From an uncultured Flaviramulus sp. (lineage in GTDB: Bacteria; Bacteroidota; Bacteroidia; Flavobacteriales; Flavobacteriaceae), in assembly GCA_947501105.1 (NCBI GenBank), contig CANMUP010000001.1:186001-250000 (forward strand): a DNA stretch of 64,000 nt, given 5' to 3'. Of this stretch, positions 46,903 to 56,375 are shown piece after piece. Position numbers and translations under genes: made by a program. The notes beneath the pieces were generated by a model. That model had not been told where the DNA came from, did no database searches, and saw nothing but the letters and a program-made list of their open reading frames with translations. Each line of letters starts with the position of its first letter. The first letter of the stretch is position 1.

Positions 46903-47077
46903 AATTCTGTAGGTTAAGTTTAATGGTAGATTTGGGGAAATCTGTAATATTGGTTTGGTTAATTTGGGGACAACAAATATGAAATATATTTTTAAAAAAT
47001 CAGTTTAAAAACACATAAATTCGATAAAGTGTATGTTTTTTTAACATTTAATACGTTTTTGGTCGACTAAAACAGTT

Positions 47078-47731
47078 TCATAAACGCATTTCAGGAATAT
47101 CTCCTTCTACAATTAAGGTTCCTTCTGTAGCATTTTTAACATCTTCAACAGATACACCTGGAGCGCGTTCTAGAAGTTTAAAACCAGATTCTGTAACTTC
47201 TAATACGGCTAAATTGGTTACTATTTTTTTTACGCAACCTACTCCTGTTAATGGTAACGAACATTTTTGCAATAATTTAGATTCGCCTCTTTTATTAGTG
47301 TGCATCATCGCCACAATTATATTTTCAGCACTAGCAACTAAGTCCATCGCTCCACCCATGCCTTTTACCATACGTCCTGGAATTTTCCAATTTGCTATGT
47401 CTCCATTCTCGGCAACTTCCATGGCTCCTAAAATTGTTAAATCTACATGTTGCCCTCTTATCATTGAAAAACTCATTGCAGAATCAAAAAAACTTGCTCC
47501 TGGTAATGTTGTTATGGTTTGTTTACCAGCATTAATTACATCTGCATCTTCTTCTCCTTCAAAAGGAAATGGCCCCATACCTAGTACGCCATTCTCACTT
47601 TGAAATTCTACTTCTATATCGTTTCTAACATAATTTGCAACTAAAGTGGGGATGCCTATCCCTAAGTTAACATAATAACCATCTTTTACTTCTTTAGCTA
47701 TCCTTTTTGCTATACCAGTTTTATCTAACAT
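47078..47731 (-). CDS. scoB: 3-oxoacid CoA-transferase subunit B
   Basis: 217 aa. The catalytic glutamate is Glu46 in FQSENGVLGMGPFP, the signature of family I CoA transferase B subunits. NLGIGIPTLVANYV and the HTNKRGESKLLQKCSLPLTG block also fit. With ScoA it moves CoA between succinyl-CoA and acetoacetate, feeding ketone-body or branched-chain breakdown. It follows scoA on the same strand with a 99-bp gap filled by a palindromic repeat. Confidence 0.93.
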   Translation of the reverse strand: MLDKTGIAKRIAKEVKDGYYVNLGIGIPTLVANYVRNDIEVEFQSENGVLGMGPFPFEGEEDADVINAGKQTITTLPGASFFDSAMSFSMIRGQHVDLTILGAMEVAENGDIANWKIPGRMVKGMGGAMDLVASAENIIVAMMHTNKRGESKLLQKCSLPLTGVGCVKKIVTNLAVLEVTESGFKLLERAPGVSVEDVKNATEGTLIVEGDIPEMRL

Positions 47732-47747
47732 CTATCTTTATATTTTT

Positions 47748-47828
47748 GTCATTCCCGCGAAGGCGGGACTCTTTTTAATTGAAACTAAATTTTAAAAAGT
47801 GGATTCCTGTTTATGCAGGAATGGCAAC
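47748..47828. repeat. Composite palindromic element between scoA and scoB
   Basis: Two hairpins facing each other: CATTCCCGCGAAGGCGGGA at 47750-47768, and TTCCTGTTTATGCAGGAA at 47804-47821. Their outer ends (GTCATTCC and GGAATGGCAAC) and the inner T/A-rich arms are roughly inverted, as in a small non-coding mobile element. A related single hairpin lies at 22819-22842. Confidence 0.7.
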
Positions 47829-47830
47829 AT

Positions 47831-48532
47831 CTACTCTTTTACTCTTACCGTTCTTTGTTCAATACGTTTTTCGTATGTCTCTCCTTGAAAAATACGCTGT
47901 ACAAAAATTCCAGGAATGTGTATCTGATTAGGATCTAAACTCCCTAAAGGTACTAATTCTTCAACCTCTGCTACAGTTATTTTTGCAGCTCCACACATAT
48001 TAGGATTAAAATTTCTAGCAGTACCTTTAAAAATTAAATTTCCTGCTTCGTCTCCTTTCCACGCTTTTACAAAAGCAAAGTCTGCATCAAAAGCATGTTC
48101 TAAAACATACATTTTCCCATTAAATTCTCTAGTTTCTTTACCATCGGCTACTTCTGTTCCGAATCCTGCAGGTGTATAAATAGCAGGGAACCCAGCTTGT
48201 GCTGCACGACAACGTTCTGCTAATGTTCCTTGTGGAATAAGTTCTACATCCAATTCTCCTGAAAGCATCTGACGCTCAAACTCATCATTCTCTCCCACAT
48301 AAGATGAGACCATTTTTTTTATTTGATGCTTTTGAAGCAATAAGCCCAATCCAAAATCATCGACTCCTGCATTATTAGAAATACAAGTTAATCCTTTAAC
48401 GCCACATTTAACTAATTCTGCAATTGCATTTTCAGGTATTCCACTTAACCCAAAACCACCAAGCATTAAAGTCATATTATCTTTTACGCCTTGGAGCGCT
48501 TCTTGAACGTTAGCCACTTTTTTATTAATCAT
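47831..48532 (-). CDS. scoA: 3-oxoacid CoA-transferase subunit A
   Basis: 233 aa from the ATG at 48532; a TTG two codons upstream gives a worse start. The CoA-binding glycine loop is [13 protein letters not shown]. The [14 protein letters not shown] segment and [17 protein letters not shown] fit family I A subunits. Partner of ScoB in the same operon. Upstream, between this gene and PBP1A, there is a strong terminator for the latter. Confidence 0.94.
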   Translation of the reverse strand: MINKKVANVQEALQGVKDNMTLMLGGFGLSGIPENAIAELVKCGVKGLTCISNNAGVDDFGLGLLLQKHQIKKMVSSYVGENDEFERQMLSGELDVELIPQGTLAERCRAAQAGFPAIYTPAGFGTEVADGKETREFNGKMYVLEHAFDADFAFVKAWKGDEAGNLIFKGTARNFNPNMCGAAKITVAEVEELVPLGSLDPNQIHIPGIFVQRIFQGETYEKRIEQRTVRVKE

Positions 48533-48599
48533 TGTCAAAATTTTTGCTGCATAAAATTACGAATAATTGAATAATTACATCAAAATATTGTCAAATAAA

Positions 48600-48623
48600 A
48601 AACCATTCTAGAAAGAATGGTTT
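48600..48623 (-). terminator. Terminator after the PBP1A gene
   Basis: Stem AAACCATTCT with AGAATGGTTT around a four-base loop, then a T run on the minus strand. It sits 30 bp after the PBP1A stop and before scoA. Confidence 0.78.
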
Positions 48624-48652
48624 AAAATTTTAAAATATAATCAGTTTACTAA

Positions 48653-51007
48653 TTAGAAATCTAAATCGTCAAGATCTTCATCACCTCCATCATCTATAAT
48701 CGTTTTATCCTTAACCTTAGAACAGTCAACATTTATGGAAAGGTTCGTTGGCTCTTCGAATGCTTCCTTAGAAATGTTTAAATCTTTATCTTCATAACAG
48801 CTTTTCATATATACGCCCCAAATTGGTAATGCCATAGCTGCTCCTTGTCCATAAGTAATGCTTCTAAAATGAACAGCTCTTTCTTCACCACCTACCCATA
48901 CACCAGTAACTAGATTAGGCACCATTCCCATAAACCACCCATCACTTTGATTTTGCGTTGTTCCAGTTTTACCTGCTATTGGATTTGTAAATTCATAAGG
49001 ATACCCAGTAACTACCTCTTTATAATCTGGTCTATTCACAGCATACTTATGTCTTAACCTTGTTCCTGAGCCACCTTCAGTAACACCCTCCATGAGTTTT
49101 ACAGTTACATAGGCTGTTTCTTCACTTAATACATCGCTAGTTTCAGGTGTAAATTGATATAAAATAGTTCCGTTTTTATCTTCAATACTAGTTACCATTA
49201 CTGGTTTTGTATACACACCTTTATTAGCAAAAGTTGAGTATGCTCCAACCATTTCGTAAACGCTTAAATCTGGGGTTCCTAAAGCAATGGAAGGCACAGG
49301 AGGAATGTCTGATTCTATTCCTAATTTTCTTGCCAAATCTACAACGGTTTGTGGACCAACCTCGTCAATAAGTCTTGCGGTAATGGTGTTAACAGAATTT
49401 GCTAAAGCATTTTTTAAAGTTCTTTTTCCTCCATAATCATTATCGCCTCCAGAATTTTTAGGACACCATTCTTCAGGGTTTCCATGTTTGTTTGCTTCAA
49501 TACAATATGGGGTGTCTGGATATTCATCGCACGGCGATTTATGTAATTGATCTATGGCCGTAGCATATACTAAAGGCTTAAAGGTTGAGCCTATTTGACG
49601 TTTTCCTTGTTTTACCATATCGTATTGAAAATGCCTGTAATTCATCCCTCCAACCCAAGCTTTTACATGGCCCGTTTGCGGATTCATAGACATCATACCT
49701 GTTCTTAAAAACGATTTGTAATAACGCATAGAATCGATAGGCTTCATAATAGTATCTCTTTCTGAAGGCTTCCCATCTTTCCATTCAAAGACCGACATTT
49801 GTACTGGTTTGTAAAATGATTCTACTATTTCTTTATTAGGTTTTTTTAAATCATATTTCATATGGCGCCATCGCTCAGACTTCCTTATAGAGCGTCGCAT
49901 TAAGGTATCAATTGCTCCTCGCGTTAGCTCTAAAAATGGTGCTGTTGGGTTTCTTTCAGGTGTGTTTTGATGAAAAAACTCTGCTTGTAACCTAGGCATA
50001 TGTTGTTGCACAGCATCTTCGGCATGTTTTTGCATGCGAGAATCAATGGTTGTATAAATCTTTAACCCATCATTATATAAACTCCATTTAGATCCATCTG
50101 GTTTTGGATTCTTTTTTATCCAATCTTTCATAAAACCTGAAAGATATCCTCTAAAATAAGTAGCAATTCCATCACGATGTGACTGAGGTGTAAAATCTAA
50201 ATCTAATTCTGTTTTTTGAAGAGAATCTTTTACTATCGCATTAATATGACCAGATTTTTCCATCTGCGATAAAACTACATTTCGTCTGTTTTTTACGCCT
50301 ACTGGATTACGACTAGGTATTGGGTTATAAAAGGACGAATTCACACACATCCCTACTAACATGGCGGCTTCTTTAACCTCTAAATCTTTTGGTTCTTTAT
50401 TAAAATAGATTCTTGAAGCGCTTCGAATACCGTCACCGTTGTTTCCAAAATCGTAGATATTAAAATACTGTGCTATAATTTCTTCTTTAGTATATTGGCG
50501 TTCTAAACGGATTGCAATAACCCATTCCTTCATTTTTTGTATTATCCTTTTAACAAAATTACCTGATGCTTTTTTAGTAAAAAACAATTTAGCTAATTGT
50601 TGAGAAATTGTACTAGCCCCACCTTTCCTGCCTAAAAATATCGCAGCTCTTAATGTTCCTCGAGCATCTATCCCTGAATGTTCATGAAATCGCACATCCT
50701 CAGTAGAAATTAAAGCATTCACTAAATGTGGTGACAAATCATCATAACTAACAGGTGTTCTGTTATCATTAAAATAAAATTTTCCTAAAGTTTTTCCATC
50801 GGAAGAAATAATTTCAGTAGCAAGATTCGATTTAAGGTTTTCTAATTGTGTATGATCTGGAATTTCGCCAAAAACACCCCACGAAGCCATTAAAAACATT
50901 AATAACAGGGACATAATTCCGCCTAAAAACACAATCCAAAACCAACGAATGTGTTTTGAAAAATCTTGTGCGTTTTTTGTTTTTTTCTTTGCTTTTGTTT
51001 TTGCCAT
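48653..51007 (-). CDS. mrcA: Penicillin-binding protein 1A (bifunctional transglycosylase/transpeptidase)
   Basis: 784 aa. An N-terminal membrane helix (WFWIVFLGGIMSLLLMFLM) is followed by a GT51 transglycosylase: the catalytic glutamate is Glu103 in STEDVRFHEHSG, with KGGASTISQQLAK next. The transpeptidase has the S-x-x-K motif at Ser474 (GSTFKPLVYA), the SxN motif in ANSVNTITARL, and the KTG motif in IAGKTGTTQNQSDGWF. It builds and crosslinks peptidoglycan in the periplasm. The C-terminus is an acidic tail. It lies 66 bp downstream of gldH and is likely co-transcribed with ricT and gldH. Confidence 0.95.
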   Translation of the reverse strand: MAKTKAKKKTKNAQDFSKHIRWFWIVFLGGIMSLLLMFLMASWGVFGEIPDHTQLENLKSNLATEIISSDGKTLGKFYFNDNRTPVSYDDLSPHLVNALISTEDVRFHEHSGIDARGTLRAAIFLGRKGGASTISQQLAKLFFTKKASGNFVKRIIQKMKEWVIAIRLERQYTKEEIIAQYFNIYDFGNNGDGIRSASRIYFNKEPKDLEVKEAAMLVGMCVNSSFYNPIPSRNPVGVKNRRNVVLSQMEKSGHINAIVKDSLQKTELDLDFTPQSHRDGIATYFRGYLSGFMKDWIKKNPKPDGSKWSLYNDGLKIYTTIDSRMQKHAEDAVQQHMPRLQAEFFHQNTPERNPTAPFLELTRGAIDTLMRRSIRKSERWRHMKYDLKKPNKEIVESFYKPVQMSVFEWKDGKPSERDTIMKPIDSMRYYKSFLRTGMMSMNPQTGHVKAWVGGMNYRHFQYDMVKQGKRQIGSTFKPLVYATAIDQLHKSPCDEYPDTPYCIEANKHGNPEEWCPKNSGGDNDYGGKRTLKNALANSVNTITARLIDEVGPQTVVDLARKLGIESDIPPVPSIALGTPDLSVYEMVGAYSTFANKGVYTKPVMVTSIEDKNGTILYQFTPETSDVLSEETAYVTVKLMEGVTEGGSGTRLRHKYAVNRPDYKEVVTGYPYEFTNPIAGKTGTTQNQSDGWFMGMVPNLVTGVWVGGEERAVHFRSITYGQGAAMALPIWGVYMKSCYEDKDLNISKEAFEEPTNLSINVDCSKVKDKTIIDDGGDEDLDDLDF

Positions 51008-51028
51008 TTAATTTTGAATATTAAATAC

Positions 51029-51072
51029 GTCTCGATACAATTCTGATTAAAATCAGAATCACTCGAAGTGAC
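51029..51072. repeat. Palindromic spacer between gldH and the PBP1A gene
   Basis: A perfect 20-base inverted repeat, ATTCTGATTAAAATCAGAAT (51040-51059), flanked by CGTCTCGATAC and ACTCGAAGTGAC. The flanks resemble a dispersed flavobacterial intergenic repeat as I remember it. It lies within the operon spacer. Confidence 0.55.
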
Positions 51073-51073
51073 A

Positions 51074-51568
51074 TTATTTTTCTATTGGTTTTTCTATTCT
51101 AAAACCTACATCTGTAATACCTTCAAGTTCTATTACACCATTAACTTTTCCGTTTTCCCTCATAGCGTGCTGTATGTTAACAATATATTCTCCAGTTTCT
51201 TTAAACACAACTTGTTCTTTATACCACAACTTATTTTCTTTAACACTGGTTATTCCCGTCCCTAAAAGTTTCCCGCTTGGGTCTGACATTCTGTACTCTA
51301 AAGTGTCCTTTATCGTTTTGCCATGAGGAAAAACCATCTCGACTATTAAAAACAGATTGTTAAACTTATAATCGTTTGTGTTTCTTAAATTAACAAACAA
51401 ATTATATGCATTTGTTGAATCTGGAGGACTCACCTTAAAGCTTACAATACTATCTTTATGCCATGAGCTTGGAACAGATTTGTAGGTGTCGAATACACGA
51501 TTTGAATCGCATGATGCCAAAACAAGAGAGAAAATTAAACAAAATAATACTGCATTACTTAGCTTCAT
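51074..51568 (-). CDS. gldH: Gliding motility lipoprotein GldH
   Basis: 164 aa. The signal peptide ends with a lipobox in FSLVLASCDSNRVFD. The body matches GldH: FKVSPPDSTNAYNLFVNLRN, YKFNNLFLIVEMVFPHG and GTGITSVKENKLWYKEQVVF. GldH is needed for gliding in Flavobacterium, probably as an outer-membrane or periplasmic component acting with other Gld proteins. Its start overlaps the end of ricT by 14 bases, and the PBP1A gene follows. Confidence 0.93.
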   Translation of the reverse strand: MKLSNAVLFCLIFSLVLASCDSNRVFDTYKSVPSSWHKDSIVSFKVSPPDSTNAYNLFVNLRNTNDYKFNNLFLIVEMVFPHGKTIKDTLEYRMSDPSGKLLGTGITSVKENKLWYKEQVVFKETGEYIVNIQHAMRENGKVNGVIELEGITDVGFRIEKPIEK

Positions 51569-52742
51569 TTTTGTTTTTTTGAGGTTTTCTTTTGTTTTTT
51601 CTGTTCCTATTGTTCCTGCTCTTATTATTTTTACGTTTGTTATAACGTTTTGGACTATCGAAACGTGTTAAACTATCCTGTCCTACAACGTTTTCAAATT
51701 CTGTTTTAGTATCTTCAATAAGATCTGAAGCATATTCTTCAAGGCTTGCTATTTTCTTATTCTTCTTATTTGCGTCTATTATTTCATTGGCTTGAGCTGT
51801 AGTTATTTTATGCCAATTCATCCACTCTCCTTCGTAAGCATACCACATGTGCCCTTTAAAAATATCGGTCTTCTGGCAAACAGCAGTTCCTTTTTCAGTT
51901 TTAAGTTTAATCTCTGTTTTAGGAAAATCTTTTAAGGCATCTAAATACGTATCTAACTCATAATTTAAACAGCATTTTAGCTTACCACATTGGCCCGCTA
52001 ATTTTTGAGGATTTAAAGATAGTTGCTGATAGCGTGCTGCCGATGTGCTTACCGAACGAAAATCTGTTAACCATGTTGAGCAACATAATTCGCGACCACA
52101 AGACCCAATACCACCAAGCCTAGCTGCCTCTTGTCTAAAACCTACTTGTTTCATTTCTATACGCGTTCTAAACTCGCGTGCAAAAACTTTTATAAGTTCT
52201 CTAAAATCTACACGTTCTTCAGCTGTATAATAAAATGTTGCTTTACTGGCATCGCCTTGAAATTCGATATCTGAAATTTTCATTTGCAATTTCAAATCGA
52301 TAGCAAACTGGCGCGCTTTAACCTTCATCGGTTCTTCTTTATCACGTGCTTTTTGCCAAATATCAATATCTTTTTGACTTGCTTTTCGATATATTTTTAA
52401 AATGTCTTCGCCTTCAGTTGATATGTTTTTACGTTTCATTTGAACGCGCACCAATTCCCCCGCAAGGGTAACCATACCAATATCATGACCAGATTGCGAT
52501 TGAGTCGCTACAATGTCGCCAATGCTTAAGGTTAAATTTTCTGTATTGTTATAGTAGTTTTTTCGTCCGTTTTTAAAACGAACTTCAATCCAGTTGAATG
52601 GTTTCTCTCCATTTGGGAGTGACATATTTGCAAGCCAATCGAAAACAGTTAGTTTATTACAACTGTCTGTTCCGCAGGTGCCATTATTTTTACATCCTTT
52701 AGGTTGACCGTCTTTTCCAGTTGAACAACTGTTACAAGCCAT
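51555..52742 (-). CDS. ricT: PSP1-domain protein RicT (iron-sulfur, RNA processing regulator)
   Basis: 395 aa. The cysteine-rich N-terminus (MACNSCSTGKDGQPKGCKNN, then GTCGTDSCNK) is characteristic of flavobacterial RicT. The PSP1 domain is visible from VEVRF-like strands through GIGSCGRELCCSTW and KLAGQCGKLKCCLNYEL, which hold further cysteines for a cluster. RicT-type proteins act with RicA and RicF in RNA maturation or sporulation control in Bacillus; the role here is not established. The tail is Lys/Asn-rich. It overlaps gldH. Confidence 0.92.
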   Translation of the reverse strand: MACNSCSTGKDGQPKGCKNNGTCGTDSCNKLTVFDWLANMSLPNGEKPFNWIEVRFKNGRKNYYNNTENLTLSIGDIVATQSQSGHDIGMVTLAGELVRVQMKRKNISTEGEDILKIYRKASQKDIDIWQKARDKEEPMKVKARQFAIDLKLQMKISDIEFQGDASKATFYYTAEERVDFRELIKVFAREFRTRIEMKQVGFRQEAARLGGIGSCGRELCCSTWLTDFRSVSTSAARYQQLSLNPQKLAGQCGKLKCCLNYELDTYLDALKDFPKTEIKLKTEKGTAVCQKTDIFKGHMWYAYEGEWMNWHKITTAQANEIIDANKKNKKIASLEEYASDLIEDTKTEFENVVGQDSLTRFDSPKRYNKRKNNKSRNNRNRKNKRKPQKNKNEAK

Positions 52743-52875
52743 ATATTTTATATGTTGAATTCGCTAATAATTAGATTATTACGAATGAAGGTTTATAAAT
52801 CTTTTAAAACGTAAATATAAGATTATTCTAAAGACTTAAAACAAAGAATTTACAGTTGTTCTTTTTGGCTAAAGT

Positions 52876-53949
52876 TTATGTCTCTTTATTTTTTAAAACT
52901 TCAAAAATATTCCTTAAATCTTTTTTATATGGCAAATAATCTGCACGTCCTTTTTTAAATATATCATTGCTGTTTCCCTGCCCTTTACGGAGCTCTTTTT
53001 GCTCTTCGTAAGGTAAAGCGTGTATTTCTTTACAGTTTGTTGAACAACAATTATTCATATCTTCTTTACATGCGTCACATTGAATAAACAGCAAATGACA
53101 AGCATCATTAGCACAATTGGTATGTATATCGGCTGGGTTTCCGCATTGATGACAACAAGCAATTACATCTTCGCTAATTTTTTCGGCTCTGCGCTCATCA
53201 AAAACAAAATTCTTTCCAATAAATTTATTCTCTAAATTGTTTTCGTTTACCTGCCGTGTATATTCAATAATTCCGCCTTCTAGCTGATATACATTTTTAA
53301 AGCCTTTATGCTTAAAATAAGCACTAGCTTTTTCGCAACGAATGCCACCAGTACAATACATGACTAGGTTTTTATCTTCCTTATGAGCTTTTAAATCGTC
53401 TTCAATTATATCTAACGATTCTCTAAAAGTATCCACGTCAGGTGTTACAGCATTTTTAAAATGGCCTATTTCGCTCTCGTAATGATTTCGCATGTCAACT
53501 AAAACCGTTTTACCATCTTCAATAAGCTCATTAAACGTATTTGCATCTACATGAACGCCTTTGTTGGTAACATCAAAAGTGTCATCATTTAAACCATCGG
53601 CAACAATTTTATCGCGAACTTTTACTTTAAGTTTTAAAAACGATTTATTGTCTTGCTCAACAGCAATATTTAAACGTATCCCTTTTAAAAAATCAATTGT
53701 ATCTAAATGTGATTTAAAGGCGTTAAAACGATCTGCCGGAAGTGATAATTGACCGTTAACACCTTCTTGTGCTACATAAATTCTACCAAGAACATCTAAG
53801 TTATTCCAAGTAATAAATAATTGATCTCTAAACTCTTGAGGATTGGTGATTTTGGCGTATTGATAAAAAGAAAGTGTTAATCGATTTTTTCCTGCTTTAT
53901 CGATTAATTCTGCTCTTTCTTTAGCGCTTAATTTATTGTACAGTTGCAT
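52876..53949 (-). CDS. trhO: tRNA uridine(34) hydroxylase TrhO (rhodanese domain)
   Basis: 357 aa. It hydroxylates U34 of certain tRNAs with O2. The rhodanese domain has the active-site loop CTGGIRCEKASAYF, with Cys199 in the nucleophile position. An N-terminal acylphosphatase-like domain (GRIYVAQEGVNGQLSLPA) precedes it, and a cysteine-rich C-terminal part (CCHQCGNPADIHTNCAND, then CDACKEDMNNCC) follows, probably zinc binding. A strong promoter lies upstream. It is divergent from recA. Confidence 0.93.
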   Translation of the reverse strand: MQLYNKLSAKERAELIDKAGKNRLTLSFYQYAKITNPQEFRDQLFITWNNLDVLGRIYVAQEGVNGQLSLPADRFNAFKSHLDTIDFLKGIRLNIAVEQDNKSFLKLKVKVRDKIVADGLNDDTFDVTNKGVHVDANTFNELIEDGKTVLVDMRNHYESEIGHFKNAVTPDVDTFRESLDIIEDDLKAHKEDKNLVMYCTGGIRCEKASAYFKHKGFKNVYQLEGGIIEYTRQVNENNLENKFIGKNFVFDERRAEKISEDVIACCHQCGNPADIHTNCANDACHLLFIQCDACKEDMNNCCSTNCKEIHALPYEEQKELRKGQGNSNDIFKKGRADYLPYKKDLRNIFEVLKNKET

Positions 53950-54011
53950 GCTATACTAATGTTTTTAAGGTTAAAACCGCATCATGCGGAATAAAGAAAT
54001 ATTTTAAAAGA

Positions 54012-54041
54012 CAAAAGTACAATTTTAAAAGAATAGAACAA
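54012..54041 (-). promoter_or_regulatory. trhO promoter (TTG, 19-base spacer, TACTTTTG)
   Basis: On the minus strand a TTG at 54041-54039 is 19 bases from a perfect TACTTTTG at 54019-54012. Both the spacing and the boxes match the Bacteroidetes consensus, 62 bases before the trhO start. Confidence 0.65.
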
Positions 54042-54197
54042 TATATTGTATAAAAAAAGCACCTTAATTTACATAAAGTGCTTTATAAAATAGTTCGAGT
54101 TAGTTCTTTATTCAAACCATTGGAGGTAAATTTCATAGCAAAAATTTTCCTGCGTTTATTAGTAGATGCAAAATGTTTAAAAAGGTTGCGTGATAAA

Positions 54198-54228
54198 ATT
54201 GTATTGTGATAAAAGTTATAGTATTTTA
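54198..54228 (+). promoter_or_regulatory. Candidate recA promoter (TTG, 20-base spacer, TATTTTAG)
   Basis: TTG at 54198-54200 and the near-consensus TATTTTAG at 54221-54228, 31 bases before the recA ATG. One mismatch from TAnnTTTG. Confidence 0.4.
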
Positions 54229-54259
54229 GCTGCCATTACTTCAGAAAAAAATATTAGAA

Positions 54260-55264
54260 ATGAGCAACGAAAAAGAAGCAAAATTAAAAGCACTAAAACT
54301 TACTTTAGATAAATTAGATAAAGCCTACGGGAAAGGAACCGTAATGAAAATGAGCGATGCCGCTATTGAAGATGTTGATGCTATTCCGTCTGGGTCTTTA
54401 GGATTAGATATTGCCTTAGGCGTTGGTGGTTATCCGCGTGGTCGTGTTATTGAAATTTATGGTCCAGAATCTTCTGGTAAAACCACATTAACATTACATG
54501 CTATTGCAGAAGCACAAAAAGCTGGAGGCATTGCGGCATTTATTGATGCAGAACATGCTTTTGATAGGTTTTATGCAGAAAAATTAGGTGTAGACATTGA
54601 CAATTTAATTATTTCTCAACCTGACAATGGTGAGCAAGCACTTGAAATAACCGACAATTTAATTCGCTCTGGCGCTATTGATATTGTTGTTATAGATTCT
54701 GTTGCTGCTTTAACGCCTAAAAGTGAGATAGAAGGCGAAATGGGGGACTCAAAAATGGGGTTACATGCACGTTTAATGTCTCAGGCTTTAAGAAAGCTTA
54801 CAGGTTCAATTAGTAAAACCAATTGTACCGTGATTTTTATTAATCAATTACGTGAAAAAATTGGAGTGATGTTTGGTAATCCTGAAACAACAACTGGAGG
54901 TAATGCCTTAAAGTTTTATGCTTCGGTAAGATTAGATATTAGACGTTCAACTCAAATTAAAGACAGTAATGGTTCTGTTTTAGGAAATAAAACCAGAGTT
55001 AAGGTTGTTAAAAACAAAGTGGCTCCGCCTTTTAAATTGGCAGAATTTGATATTATGTATGGCGAAGGCGTAAGTAAAGTAGGAGAGGTTTTAGATATAG
55101 CTGTTGAACACGAAGTCGTTAAAAAGAGTGGCTCTTGGTTTAGTTATGATGACACTAAACTTGGGCAAGGGCGAGATGCTGTGAAAGCAATTATTAAAGA
55201 CAATCCCGAACTCATGGACGAGCTCGAGGACAAAATAAAAACTGCTTTAAAAGCATCAGAGTAA
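54260..55264 (+). CDS. recA: Recombinase A
   Basis: 334 aa. ATP-dependent strand-exchange protein for homologous recombination and SOS induction. Walker A is GPESSGKT (residues 68-75), Walker B is in [12 protein letters not shown], and the loop [20 protein letters not shown] is the L2 to core region. It is full length. It is followed by a strong terminator, and the next genes form a separate unit. Confidence 0.98.
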   Translation: MSNEKEAKLKALKLTLDKLDKAYGKGTVMKMSDAAIEDVDAIPSGSLGLDIALGVGGYPRGRVIEIYGPESSGKTTLTLHAIAEAQKAGGIAAFIDAEHAFDRFYAEKLGVDIDNLIISQPDNGEQALEITDNLIRSGAIDIVVIDSVAALTPKSEIEGEMGDSKMGLHARLMSQALRKLTGSISKTNCTVIFINQLREKIGVMFGNPETTTGGNALKFYASVRLDIRRSTQIKDSNGSVLGNKTRVKVVKNKVAPPFKLAEFDIMYGEGVSKVGEVLDIAVEHEVVKKSGSWFSYDDTKLGQGRDAVKAIIKDNPELMDELEDKIKTALKASE

Positions 55265-55267
55265 AAA

Positions 55268-55297
55268 AAGTCCCGAATTCTTCGGGACTTTTTTTTG
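55268..55297 (+). terminator. recA terminator
   Basis: Ten-base stem AAGTCCCGAA with TTCGGGACTT around a three-base loop, then eight T residues, four bases after the recA stop. Confidence 0.9.
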
Positions 55298-55391
55298 CAA
55301 TTAAATGGGTTATACACGCAACCTTTTAGCTTGTTTGACATCTATAAATACAAAAACATGTGTTAAACAGAAAAATTAAAAATTATTTGTA

Positions 55392-55802
55392 ATGAAAAAG
55401 TTAATCGCCCTAAGCTTTGCTTTACTTTTATTTGTGTCATGTAGTATTGATGATGATGGTGCAAACTATAGCTTTGAAATATTATCTGTAGAGAGTGTTG
55501 ATATTCCTGATGAGTTTACTTTAGGAGAAGTTTATCCCATAACTGTTTCTTATTTTAGACCTTCAACCTGTCATTCTTTTAAAGAGTTTTATTATTTCAA
55601 AGAAAACAACATACGTACTGTAGCCCCAATAAACTACGTATTTGAAAACAACAGTTGCGAAACGCTTACAAACGAATTAGTAGAAGCAACTTTTAATTTT
55701 ATTGTTACCAGTAATGGATCGTATATATTTAAGTTTTGGCAAGGTGAAGACAATAATGGGGAGGACCAATACTTAACTATAGAAGTGCCTGTTACAAATT
55801 AA
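55392..55802 (+). CDS. Hypothetical lipoprotein, 136 aa
   Basis: The signal peptide ends at a lipobox in LLFVSCSIDDDG, so it is a lipoprotein, followed by acidic residues. The mature part is beta-rich (SFEILSVESVDIPDEFTLGE, FIVTSNGSYIFKFWQG) and looks like a single Ig-like or small beta sandwich. It has three further cysteines. Family not recognised. It stands 30 bp before the ECF sigma factor and may be part of that unit. Confidence 0.75.
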   Translation: MKKLIALSFALLLFVSCSIDDDGANYSFEILSVESVDIPDEFTLGEVYPITVSYFRPSTCHSFKEFYYFKENNIRTVAPINYVFENNSCETLTNELVEATFNFIVTSNGSYIFKFWQGEDNNGEDQYLTIEVPVTN

Positions 55803-55832
55803 GTTTAAGTATTAATAAATACGTGTTTTAAT

Positions 55833-56375
55833 TTGAGTTTAAATCAACTCATAGAAAATTGTAGAATTAATGATACTAAAGCTCAAGGAGAATTATACAA
55901 ACTCTTTTCGAGTAAACTATTCTCTGTATGCTTAAAGTATTCAAGAAACTATGCCGAAGCAGAAGATAATTTGCAAGACGCATTTTTAACTATTTTTAAT
56001 AAAATAGAGCAATATAAAAGTAAAGGCTCTTTTGAGGGTTGGTTAAAACGAATAACCATAAATACGGCTTTGCAACGCTATAGAAAAGAAAAAGTTTTTG
56101 ATATAATAAATGAAAACATAGAAGATGATGTAGAATTAGAGATTGATGAAGACCAGGTTTCTTTAGATTATCTCTTAAAAATTATTCAAGAATTACCCGA
56201 TCGTTATCGGCTAGTTTTTAACCTTTATGTGTTAGATGGTTATTCGCATAAAGAAATAGCAGACATGCTAAATATAAATATAGGCACCTCAAAATCTAAT
56301 TTAGCTCGCGCTAGACAGACTTTGAAAGAAACTATTGAAAATTATAAGACAACAAAAAGTTTACAATCCTTATAA
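55833..56375 (+). CDS. ECF-type RNA polymerase sigma factor
   Basis: 180 aa. Region 2 is ALKYSRNYAEAEDNLQDAFL-like (NYAEAEDNLQDAFLTIFNKI) and region 4 is LPDRYRLVFNLYVLDGYSHKEIA, with KSNLARARQTLKE as the recognition helix. The start is a TTG at 55833; no ATG lies in the N-terminal part. The stop overlaps the next ATG (TAATG), indicating translational coupling with a membrane protein that probably acts as its anti-sigma partner. Confidence 0.93.
   Translation: MSLNQLIENCRINDTKAQGELYKLFSSKLFSVCLKYSRNYAEAEDNLQDAFLTIFNKIEQYKSKGSFEGWLKRITINTALQRYRKEKVFDIINENIEDDVELEIDEDQVSLDYLLKIIQELPDRYRLVFNLYVLDGYSHKEIADMLNINIGTSKSNLARARQTLKETIENYKTTKSLQSL

Larger units (their letters stand above)
53950..54259. 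other. 310-bp divergent intergenic region, trhO / recA
   Basis: No gene here. On the minus strand it holds the trhO promoter. It also has a 13-base hairpin (CCGCATCATGCGG, 53977-53989) in the trhO leader, and a hairpin built on AAAGCAC / GTGCTTT at about 54056-54086. A recA promoter candidate lies near 54198-54228. No tRNA or repeat was seen. Confidence 0.7.
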
